Positions 15,050-22,182 of a stretch of 24,256 bases of DNA are shown here, piece after piece. Source of the stretch: Myxococcales bacterium. Its GTDB lineage: Bacteria; Myxococcota; Polyangia; HGW-17; SLPX01. The DNA lies in NCBI GenBank assembly GCA_007131745.1, contig SLPX01000114.1:1-24256 (forward strand). The letters run 5' to 3'. The notes beneath the pieces were generated by a model. It saw only the letters and a program-made list of their open reading frames with translations, made no database searches and was not told where the DNA came from. A program made the translations under genes and the position numbers. How positions within the stretch are numbered: position 1 is the first letter of the stretch; each line of letters opens with the position of its first letter.

Positions 15050-17017
15050 TCAGGGTTGGTACTCATATGGGCCGATGTCAGGCGTGTCTCCACGGGGGTT
15101 TCCATCGATGTCGAATTCCGGAGCGGTTAAGGGATCGGCGGCGTCGATGCAGGGAGAACCTGATTGAAGGCGGAAATCTCCGTTTTCAGGATCTACGAAC
15201 AGAGGATCGGCGTCCATGTTCTGAGTGCCTCCGTATCCGCCTTGGACATTGGAATAGTTGACGTTTCCGGTTGATAGGTATGTGCCTATTTGATCGGGGC
15301 TGTTGAGCCGGAGTATAGTGTTTGTGACCTCCGCGGTGGCGGAGCGCAGGCTTATTCCACCCCCGTTGGTATCGGCCGAGTTTTCGTAGAAGAGGGAATT
15401 GACGATGGAAGCATGGGAGTCTCTGATTCTGATTCCGCCCCCTCTATTGGTGGACGAGTTGGCAAAAAAGATTGAATTGGTGACCTCGACGGATACATTG
15501 ATAACCTTTACTCCTCCGCCGTGGCCGTTAGTGGCGGTGTTGCCGTGAAATGTGTTGTTCCAAAAGGCTGCGTCGCCGTTTTGTAGAAACACAGCGCCGC
15601 CGTCATCGGCTTCGTTGTGTTCGAAGAGGCAGTTTTCTATGTGAAGATTCTGCGGATTCACTCCATACAACCCCGCTCCTTCATCTCCCGTAAGCCCGTA
15701 TTGAATCGTAAAGCCGTCAAGCACGGCATTGTTGGTTTCGCTTGCAGTGACGACATGATTTGCGTGATTTGAAGAAGTGTCATGTTCCCTGCCGTCAAGC
15801 ACGGTTCTGAAAACATCCGGGTCCCGTAGGCTGCGTTTGTGTTCCGTTCCCTCGAAACCTCCGTATACCCAAACATTGGAAGATAGAGCGATTGTATCGT
15901 TTGAGGAATTGTTGCGGACGAAGTATTCGCCTTCCGCGACCCATACTTCGCAGTGAACAATGTCATTCGAAGCCTCTATGATAGAGGATGCATGGTCGAT
16001 GCCTTCCTGGACCGTGGGGTACGCTGCGGGCCACGATGCGCCGTTTGAAGGAGAGAGAGGCGCCGAAACATTCACCAGCACCACGCATGAGCACACGCTG
16101 GGTGCGCCTTCGCAATAATAATAGGGTTCTATTTCACATGTGGGCGAACAGCCGTCGCCCGGGAGCACGTTTCCGTCATCGCATTCCTCTTCGCCCGCTA
16201 CTATTCCGTCGCCGCACACGGTGTAGCAAACCGAGGGTTGGCCGTAACAATACCATCCGGGTTCAACCGTGCATTCAGGCGAGCAGCCGTCGCCGGGTTC
16301 GTTGTTTCCATCATCGCATTCCAGTCCGCCGGCAATCACGCCGTCACCGCAGACGGGTGTACACACCGAGGGTTCGCCATGGCATTCCCATCCGGGTTCA
16401 ACCGAGCATTCGGGCGAGCAGCCGTCACCCGGTAGAATGTTGCCGTCATCGCATTCCTCATTGCCCGCTACCATGCCGTCACCGCAAACGGTGTAGCAAC
16501 CCGAGGGTTGGCCGTAGCAATACCATCCGGGTTCAACCGTGCATTCGGGCGAACAGCCGTCACCGGGCATGGTGTTTCCATCGTCGCATTCCAGTTCTCC
16601 GCCAATCACGCCGTCACCGCACACGGGCGTGCAAACCGAGGGTTGGCCGGCACATTCCCATCCCGGTTCAACGGTGCATTCGGGTGAACAGCCGTCACCG
16701 GGCATGGTGTTTCCATCGTCGCATTCTTCATCGCCCACCAAAACGCCGTCGCCGCACACCGTATGGCACACCGAAGGTTCGCCATAGCACACCCATCCCG
16801 TTTCTATTCGGCAATCCGCGCTGCAGCCGTCACCGGGCATGGTGTTTCCATCGTCGCATTCTTGGCCGGGTTCAATTATTCCGTTTCCGCAAACAAAGCC
16901 CGGGTCTTTTATTGAAATGCCCGAAGTGTCGAAGCTGCACCCTCCAACTATTGTGTGGCATGCAAAGAGCGCGAAAAAAACAGGCACGGTGGATCCCTGT
17001 GTCTTGAAATATCTCAT
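15050..17017 (-). CDS. DUF4215 / Pmp-like beta-helix surface lipoprotein (655 aa)
   Basis: Second gene of the right-hand surface protein pair. The signal peptide ends at Cys27 (IVGGC). Six canonical Cys-rich repeats follow ([20 protein letters not shown]), then the Pmp-like segment ([32 protein letters not shown]). Its beta-helix is shorter than in its paralogues. The tail [16 protein letters not shown] to DIGPYEYQP lacks the usual block between DGNPR and DTPDIGPYE. The ATG at 17017 is chosen because GAGG lies 6 nt upstream, overlapping the stop of the preceding gene; the frame could also begin at a TTG at 17029. It is probably co-transcribed with the 801-aa gene. A surface role is inferred from architecture. 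Confidence 0.88.
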   Translation of the reverse strand: MRYFKTQGSTVPVFFALFACHTIVGGCSFDTSGISIKDPGFVCGNGIIEPGQECDDGNTMPGDGCSADCRIETGWVCYGEPSVCHTVCGDGVLVGDEECDDGNTMPGDGCSPECTVEPGWECAGQPSVCTPVCGDGVIGGELECDDGNTMPGDGCSPECTVEPGWYCYGQPSGCYTVCGDGMVAGNEECDDGNILPGDGCSPECSVEPGWECHGEPSVCTPVCGDGVIAGGLECDDGNNEPGDGCSPECTVEPGWYCYGQPSVCYTVCGDGIVAGEEECDDGNVLPGDGCSPTCEIEPYYYCEGAPSVCSCVVLVNVSAPLSPSNGASWPAAYPTVQEGIDHASSIIEASNDIVHCEVWVAEGEYFVRNNSSNDTIALSSNVWVYGGFEGTEHKRSLRDPDVFRTVLDGREHDTSSNHANHVVTASETNNAVLDGFTIQYGLTGDEGAGLYGVNPQNLHIENCLFEHNEADDGGAVFLQNGDAAFWNNTFHGNTATNGHGGGVKVINVSVEVTNSIFFANSSTNRGGGIRIRDSHASIVNSLFYENSADTNGGGISLRSATAEVTNTILRLNSPDQIGTYLSTGNVNYSNVQGGYGGTQNMDADPLFVDPENGDFRLQSGSPCIDAADPLTAPEFDIDGNPRGDTPDIGPYEYQP

Positions 17018-17023
17018 CTTTAT

Positions 17024-17027
17024 CCTC
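17024..17027 (-). promoter_or_regulatory. Ribosome binding site fixing the start at 17017
   Basis: On the minus strand TGAGGATAAAGATG places GAGG 6 nt before the ATG and inside the preceding stop context. The same arrangement (TGAGGATGAAGATG) occurs before the next gene upstream, so it is a conserved junction. Confidence 0.8.
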
Positions 17028-19431
17028 AAGGTTGATATTCGTATGGTCCGATGTCCGCGTAGTTCGGGGTTCCCGTGCCGGTATTTTCGGTTGCCGGGTC
17101 GTCGACCCTGGGATTTCCATCCAGGTCGAATTCGGGGGCCCAGTCGCCGTCGGCCGCGTCAATACACGGTGAACCTGCTTGAAGCCGGAAGTTTCCATCT
17201 CCCGGATCCACGAACATCGGATCTTCATTTATGTTGCCGGGGCCTCCATAACCTCCTTCGATGTTGGAATACCTGACCGTGATAGTTCCCGAGTTAGCGA
17301 TTTGATTTGAATCGTTATGCCAAAGAATGGTGTTTGCTACAATGCACGAACCGCCGTAATTGCGGATTCCCCCGCCGGTGTTGGACGCGTGATTTTCAAA
17401 AAACAATGAGTTTACCACTGTGACCAACCCTGAATTGCTTCGGAAAAGATAAAGGCCGCCTCCTCTATTGGATGTGTTGCCCGCGAAAACCGAATTTTCA
17501 ATCACCGCGGCCCATTCGACGCTGGATGTTTCCTCTATGTGTACGCCTCCACCGTAACCGCTCGTGGAGTTTTCGATAAAGAAGGAATTCGATATCAGGA
17601 TTTCCCCGCTTTGCAGAAAGAGACCTCCTCCACGGTCCGCCGTGTTGTCCGGTCCGAATGAACTATCTGAGATACCCGTTGAACCGCTCTGCCCGATCGT
17701 GTACACGCCGCCTCCGTAGCTGTCCGCGTCGTTGTTTTTAAATACCGAACCCGTAATGTGAAGATCCGAATTCCGGGCGAAAATACCGCCTCCGTGGTTT
17801 GAAGAAGCGATGTTTCCGTAGAAACCGCAGTTCAGAAAAGCAGCGGAAACATCTGAAAGATAAACGCCGCCTCCGTCATCGGCCTCGTTGTTTTCAAACG
17901 TGCAGTTCTCAACATGCAACCCGGCAGCGTCTATCGCTCTCAGGCCGGCGCCTTCGTCACTGGTGAATCCGGACCTGATGGTGAATCCGTCAATGATTGC
18001 GTTCTGGGTATTATTTGCCGTCACCACATGGTTCACCCGGTTCTGGTTAACCGGGCTTTCCCTGCCGTTTAGAATTGTTTCGAAAACATAAGGGTCTCGT
18101 TGCTCAAGCGTGGCTTCGGTTCCTTCGAAACCACCGTAGACAGCTACATTCGAAGCCAGGCGGACGGTGTCGTTTGCAGATGTTTTCCGGACGAAATACT
18201 CTCCCTCTCCTACCCATACTTCACATGTGTCCACGTTGGGCGAAGCATCGATGATCGCCGCGGCGCGATTGATCCCCGCTTGAACGTTATCATAAGCGGT
18301 GTCCCATGTGTCGCCGTCCGCGATGGAGATGGGACTATGGTTTCTGACCAGCACCCTGCAATTGCATTGGCTGGGTTCGCCGTCGCAGTAATAATAAGGT
18401 TCGATTTCGCAAAAGGCCGAGCAACCGTCTCCGTACAATGTGTTTCCGTCATCGCATTCCTCGTCCCCTGCTACTATGCCGTCGCCGCAAATTGTGTAGC
18501 AAAGCGAAGGTTGACCGTAACAATACCATCCCGGTTCGACCGTGCATTCGGGCGAGCAGCCGTCGCCGGGTTCGTTGTTTGCGTCATCGCATTCCTGGCC
18601 CCCTGTGATGATGCCGTCACCGCAAACTGGAGTGCACACAGATGGTTCACCGGAGCATTCCCAGCCCGGCTCGATCCGGCAATCCGCGGAGCAACCGTCG
18701 CCGGGTTCGTTGTTTTCATCGTCGCATTCGAGTCCGCCAACCACCAACCCGTTGCCGCATATCGGGTAACAGGAGGAAGGAGTGCCGTAGCAATCCCACC
18801 CCGGCTCGATCGTGCACTCGGGCGAGCAGCCGTCTCCCGGAACCTTGTTTCCATCGTCGCATTCCAGTTCGCCGACCACCAACCCGTCGCCGCAGATGGG
18901 TGTGCAAACCGAAGGTTCGCCGGAGCACTCCCACCCGGATTCGATCCGGCAGTCCGCGCTGCAACCGTCGCCGGGCTCAGTGTTTCCGTCGTCGCAAAAT
19001 TCCCTGCCCCGGACGATTATTCCGTCACCGCAAATAGGAGTGCAAACCGATGGTTCACCCCGGCATTCCCATCCGGGTTCCACCTTGCAATTTGAAGAGC
19101 AGCCGTCCCCGGGATACCTGTTTCCGTCGTCGCATTCTTCATCGCCCTCTATGATTCCGTTTCCGCACACTGCTTCCTTTTCGCCGTTTGTGCCCGTAGA
19201 GTCGAAATCGCACCCGGGTACAAAAAGCATGGAAGCCAAAAGTGCGATCAGAACTGCGTTTGTAAAAACAAGGCTGTAAAAGCCCGGTTTGTAAAGAGTT
19301 ATTGCCCTTTGGGCCCAAACCCGGCCCACGGTCGAAGAACCATCCGAGCAAGATTTCAGCAAAAAAGGTTTAAAAAAAACATCCTGCAAAACATCAAATT
19401 CTTTGTGCTCGTCCGCCTTTAGAACGGTCAT
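17026..19431 (-). CDS. DUF4215 / Pmp-like beta-helix surface lipoprotein (801 aa)
   Basis: The lipobox FVPGC (Cys74) follows a hydrophobic stretch (VFTNAVLIALLASML). Six Cys-rich repeats come next; some deviate, such as CDDEN, CDDAN and an extra residue in RGREFCDDG. The Pmp-like segment (YGGFEGTEAT), a beta-helix with GGG rungs, and the tail [17 protein letters not shown] to DIGPYEYQP complete it. The frame is open from an ATG at 19449, but ATG 19431 has GAGG 6 nt upstream, matching the junction before the 655-aa gene. Even so, about 50 residues precede the hydrophobic core, unusually long for a lipoprotein signal. An internal GTG at 19329 would give a more normal signal but has no ribosome site. 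This oddity fits a rearranged 5' end, since the remnant of another paralogue lies just upstream. Confidence 0.85.
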   Translation of the reverse strand: MTVLKADEHKEFDVLQDVFFKPFLLKSCSDGSSTVGRVWAQRAITLYKPGFYSLVFTNAVLIALLASMLFVPGCDFDSTGTNGEKEAVCGNGIIEGDEECDDGNRYPGDGCSSNCKVEPGWECRGEPSVCTPICGDGIIVRGREFCDDGNTEPGDGCSADCRIESGWECSGEPSVCTPICGDGLVVGELECDDGNKVPGDGCSPECTIEPGWDCYGTPSSCYPICGNGLVVGGLECDDENNEPGDGCSADCRIEPGWECSGEPSVCTPVCGDGIITGGQECDDANNEPGDGCSPECTVEPGWYCYGQPSLCYTICGDGIVAGDEECDDGNTLYGDGCSAFCEIEPYYYCDGEPSQCNCRVLVRNHSPISIADGDTWDTAYDNVQAGINRAAAIIDASPNVDTCEVWVGEGEYFVRKTSANDTVRLASNVAVYGGFEGTEATLEQRDPYVFETILNGRESPVNQNRVNHVVTANNTQNAIIDGFTIRSGFTSDEGAGLRAIDAAGLHVENCTFENNEADDGGGVYLSDVSAAFLNCGFYGNIASSNHGGGIFARNSDLHITGSVFKNNDADSYGGGVYTIGQSGSTGISDSSFGPDNTADRGGGLFLQSGEILISNSFFIENSTSGYGGGVHIEETSSVEWAAVIENSVFAGNTSNRGGGLYLFRSNSGLVTVVNSLFFENHASNTGGGIRNYGGSCIVANTILWHNDSNQIANSGTITVRYSNIEGGYGGPGNINEDPMFVDPGDGNFRLQAGSPCIDAADGDWAPEFDLDGNPRVDDPATENTGTGTPNYADIGPYEYQP

Positions 19432-19437
19432 CTTCAT

Positions 19438-19441
19438 CCTC
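19438..19441 (-). promoter_or_regulatory. Ribosome binding site supporting the start at 19431
   Basis: GAGG, 6 nt before the ATG at 19431, in the same TGAGGATRAAGATG context as the 17024-17027 site. It sits within the readthrough frame of the degraded upstream tail. Confidence 0.6.
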
Positions 19442-19460
19442 ATGTCCATAATATTTCAAA

Positions 19461-19546
19461 GGTTGATATTCGTATGGTCCGATGTCCGTGTGTTCGTGAT
19501 CGCCGGTTCCCTTTTTATCAATGGCCGGGCCGACGATTTTTCTCAT
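19461..19546 (-). pseudogene. Degraded C-terminal tail of a lost beta-helix lipoprotein gene
   Basis: On the minus strand this encodes [19 protein letters not shown], the tail shared by all the lipoproteins here (compare [18 protein letters not shown]). Its last 28 bp (19461-19488) are identical to the 3' end of the 801-aa gene, after which similarity decays (GPAIDKKGTG for DPATENTGTG). The body of the gene is gone. CAACCTTTGA replaces CAACCTTGA, one T more, so the stop is lost and the frame runs on to a TGA at 19394-19396, a total of 50 codons from the ATG at 19546. It overlaps the start of the next gene in another frame. Confidence 0.75.
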
Positions 19547-19561
19547 GTCTTTTAATAATTT

Positions 19562-19591
19562 ATATTAGACGTTGACCTTCCTGGTGGTCAA
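19562..19591 (-). promoter_or_regulatory. Candidate sigma70 promoter for the right-hand surface protein pair
   Basis: On the minus strand TTGACC, 18 nt, then TAATAT. The predicted start is near 19555, just before the degraded tail and about 125 nt ahead of the ATG at 19431. Confidence 0.5.
19572..19591. promoter_or_regulatory. Perfect inverted repeat overlapping the -35 box
   Basis: TTGACC-N8-GGTCAA has two perfect 6-bp arms. One arm is the -35 hexamer of the 19562-19591 promoter. The position suits a repressor or activator operator; the regulator is unknown. Confidence 0.45.
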
Positions 19592-19642
19592 GTGCGATTC
19601 GCTCCCAAATAATTCGGAAAACCATGGATTAGAAGGCGAATT

Positions 19643-20614
19643 TCAATTCAGCGTGCGCAGAACTTTTTCCGTGAGGGGGTGTTTTTCGCCGCTTCGTGGA
19701 TTGGGTTTTTCAACCCTGATGTCGTGTGCCAGTTGAATGGAAGGCCGTCCATCGTCCAAGCCGAAGCCTTTTTCACCCGCAAGGATGGATTTATACGAGA
19801 TCGTGTGCAAGTTGGTGAATCCGCCGGAGAATTCAAAGTTCGAGCTTTCGATCCGGATCGCCCGGTAGGTCGACTGACCCTTTTGCAAGCTGCTTGAAGG
19901 GAGGTCCGATTTTTCGAGAGAGAGAAACCATCTCACTCTTGCCCGCTCCAATTCAAGGTAACCCGCGGCCCTTGTTTTATCGGAGACATGCACTGTTGAA
20001 TGCTTTACCGGGCCGAAGATCCACAAGAGCATGTCAAAAAAGTGGATGCCGATATTGGTCGCTACTCCACCGGATTTTTCCTGGTCGCCCTTCCATGAAA
20101 TCTGGTACCAACGTCCCCGTGATGTGATGTAAGTCAGATCTATGTCGTAGATCTTTTTTGCAGCTTCCGGATCGCTCTCGACCTGTCTTTTTAATTCTAT
20201 CACCGCGGGATGTTTGCGAAGTTGAAGAATTGTATAGACCTTTTTGTCGGATTCTTTTTCAAATTCCTTTAACGCGTCTACGTTCCAGGGGTTGAGCACG
20301 AGCGGTTTTTCGCAAATTGCATGGGCGCGAGACCGGAGGGCGAAACGGATATGTGCATCGTGGAGGTAGTTCGGTGAACAGATGGAAACGTATTCCACCG
20401 ACTTTTCCGGTCCCTTTCGTCTGAGCTTGTCGATGTGACGGTCGAACCTTTCGAACTCGGTAAAAAAGTCCGCATCAGGAAAAAAACCGTCCATGACTCC
20501 CACCGAGTCATTGGGATCGAGCGCTGCCTCCAGCACGTTTCCAGTATCTTTTATGGCTTTCAAATGCCTGGGAGCTACGTAACCGCCCACTCCTATGATA
20601 GCAAAACGTTTCAT
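19643..20614 (-). CDS. wlbA: WlbA/WbpB-type UDP-N-acetylglucosaminuronate 3-dehydrogenase (Gfo/Idh/MocA family)
   Basis: This enzyme oxidises C3 of UDP-GlcNAc-uronic acid with NAD+, an early step towards UDP-2,3-diacetamido-2,3-dideoxy-uronic acids used in surface polysaccharides. The N-terminus KRFAIIGVGGYVAPRHLKAI is close to the WlbA signature (FALIGAAGYIAPRHMRAI). Also present are YVSICSPNYLH, EKP with Lys103, YITSRGRWY and the NIGIHFFD motif with His191. At 323 aa it has family length (about 316-318). The frame extends to 20719, but ATG 20614 gives the conserved N-terminus, although its ribosome site is poor. Partner enzymes (WbpA, WbpE, WbpD-type) are not in the window. It is divergent from the Cys-rich lipoprotein gene; no confident promoter was seen in the 206-bp gap. 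Confidence 0.88.
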   Translation of the reverse strand: MKRFAIIGVGGYVAPRHLKAIKDTGNVLEAALDPNDSVGVMDGFFPDADFFTEFERFDRHIDKLRRKGPEKSVEYVSICSPNYLHDAHIRFALRSRAHAICEKPLVLNPWNVDALKEFEKESDKKVYTILQLRKHPAVIELKRQVESDPEAAKKIYDIDLTYITSRGRWYQISWKGDQEKSGGVATNIGIHFFDMLLWIFGPVKHSTVHVSDKTRAAGYLELERARVRWFLSLEKSDLPSSSLQKGQSTYRAIRIESSNFEFSGGFTNLHTISYKSILAGEKGFGLDDGRPSIQLAHDIRVEKPNPRSGEKHPLTEKVLRTLN

Positions 20615-20820
20615 CCTACTGTCCGTTTTCATTCGGCCGCGTACGCGCGACCCGGTTACCGCAAATGGAGCCGTATGAACCATTGATACCACCACTCGGT
20701 TCCCGAGGGTAGAAAACATTGATTTTAGGCTTTTGATAAAAGAAAAAGGAATAAACTCTGCGCTGGTTTCGTCTCATGGCATTAACCTTTTTTACAGTCA
20801 AAACAGAGGAGAAACTCAAT

Positions 20821-22020
20821 ATGAAACTCATTAAACCTAACCTTAAAACCATCCTTAGTATGTCATTATTGTTAATTGTTCTGCCGGCTTACTCCGGTTG
20901 CCCGTCCAAGGACTCGACCGGTATCGTATGCCCCGATGATTCCGAGTGCACCAACCGTGAATGCGGTCCCGATCCGGTTTGCGGCTTTTCCTGCGGTGAT
21001 TGCGATGAGGGGGAGACATGCAATGACCACGGGGAGTGCATCACGGATACATGTGTGCCGGATTGCACCGGAAGGGTATGCGGTCCCGACCCTGTGTGCG
21101 GGGTATCTTGCGGTGATTGCGATGAGGGGGAGACGTGCAATGACCACGGGGAGTGCATCACGGATACATGTATGCCGGATTGCACCGGAAGGGTATGCGG
21201 TCCCGACCCTGTGTGCGGCTTTTCCTGCGGTGATTGCGATGAGGGGGAGACATGCAATGAAGAAGGAAGATGCATCGACCTTTGTGAAGGCGTTGATTGC
21301 TCCGGCTTCGACGGTCCGTGCACGGAGGGATTCTGTGATCCCGACACCGGGGAATGTTTCAGTGGAAATATAAACGAAGATGAAATATGTGACGACGGAG
21401 ATCCCTGCACGCTTCAGGGAACATGCCGGGATGGATTGTGCGATACCGAACCAGTTGTATGTGACGAACCATACGAAGATATCTGCATTTCAAGTGACAC
21501 CCTGCGCGTCTACCATTCTTTGGGCACCTGCGATCCTGCGGATGGAACCTGCACATACGGTTATGAAGATCATATTTGTTCAACGGGGTTTTGCAGTGAC
21601 GGCGAGTGTTCAGCCACCATCTGGACTCCGGTCGGTTCACTTGCCTGGTCGACACTCCAGGCTACGAGCACCAATTTTGATTCCGGCGCCCGCGCTAAGT
21701 GCGCCGATATGGGCGGAAGATTGCCCACGATAAGCGAGATGAGAACCATCATAACCAATTGTGAATACACCCAAACCGGCGGCGAATGTGGAATAACCGA
21801 TGACTGCCTAACTCTTGGTTGCGGATCCGGAACGACATGTTCATGTGACTGGCACACCGACGGCAGATACTCTTATTTCGGAGACACCGAAAGTCTATGG
21901 TCGTATTCCAGCGTTGATGGTGATTACACGAGAGCCTGGTATGTTTCATTTTCCAATGCATACATCAATGATGCCACAAAGGGGGCTGTCCTGCACTTCA
22001 GGTGTGTAAAAGACATCTGA
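20821..22020 (+). CDS. Cys-rich repeat lipoprotein with C-terminal DUF1566/Lcl-like domain
   Basis: This is a predicted surface lipoprotein of 399 aa. The signal peptide ends at Cys27 (AYSGC). Three 39-residue repeats beginning CGPDPVCG follow (about 48-155). A further Cys-rich stretch runs to about 265 (CSGFDGPCTEGFCDPDTGEC, CDDGDPCTLQGTCRDGLC). The C-terminal domain (about 270-399) shows AKCADMGGRLPTISEMRTII, then LWSYSS and a final LHFRCVKDI. This is the C-type-lectin-like DUF1566/Lcl pattern (cysteine, GGRLPT, terminal RCV). The ATG at 20821 has AGAGGAG 9 nt upstream; an ATG at 20776 would give an improbable N-terminus. It differs from its neighbours in having no beta-helix, but shares their Cys-rich stalk plus head design. 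The ligand is unknown. Confidence 0.85.
   Translation: MKLIKPNLKTILSMSLLLIVLPAYSGCPSKDSTGIVCPDDSECTNRECGPDPVCGFSCGDCDEGETCNDHGECITDTCVPDCTGRVCGPDPVCGVSCGDCDEGETCNDHGECITDTCMPDCTGRVCGPDPVCGFSCGDCDEGETCNEEGRCIDLCEGVDCSGFDGPCTEGFCDPDTGECFSGNINEDEICDDGDPCTLQGTCRDGLCDTEPVVCDEPYEDICISSDTLRVYHSLGTCDPADGTCTYGYEDHICSTGFCSDGECSATIWTPVGSLAWSTLQATSTNFDSGARAKCADMGGRLPTISEMRTIITNCEYTQTGGECGITDDCLTLGCGSGTTCSCDWHTDGRYSYFGDTESLWSYSSVDGDYTRAWYVSFSNAYINDATKGAVLHFRCVKDI
20962..21285 (+). repeat. 117-bp in-frame tandem repeat, about 2.8 copies
   Basis: Units begin at 20962, 21079 and 21196, each encoding 39 residues starting CGPDPVCG. Copies 1 and 2 differ at few bases; copy 3 diverges after GETCN. The close DNA match indicates recent expansion of the stalk. 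Confidence 0.85.
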
Positions 22021-22137
22021 AAATCCAAGAAGAAATTTCGGATGATATGATGGATATAGGATGCGCTCAGCTTATTGAGATGTAAAAGGATTGGAAAGAT
22101 TTGAGAGACAAGCCGTTACAGCCATTTGTTTATGAAG

Positions 22138-22181
22138 CTTTTCGACGGATTAAGCAGGACGGGTAAAAAACGGTCGAAAGG
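22138..22181. repeat. Inverted repeat between convergent genes
   Basis: TTTCGAC (22140-22146) pairs with GTCGAAA (22173-22179), extended by a G-T and a C-G pair, around a 26-nt loop. It lies between the stops of the Cys-rich lipoprotein and the last beta-helix gene. No T-tract follows on either strand, so a terminator role is uncertain. Confidence 0.3.
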
Positions 22182-22182
22182 G

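Noticed and set aside
15988..17007. Long plus-strand frame (339 codons) opposite the Cys-rich repeats, and a similar one at 18100-19095
   Set aside because: Both are antisense shadows of repetitive DUF4215 coding. Their products are low-complexity Arg/Pro/His or Ala/Val-rich repeats with no domain, and the minus-strand genes explain the sequence.
22138..22181. Inverted repeat as a bidirectional terminator
   Set aside because: The loop is 26 nt and no T-tract follows the stem on either strand.
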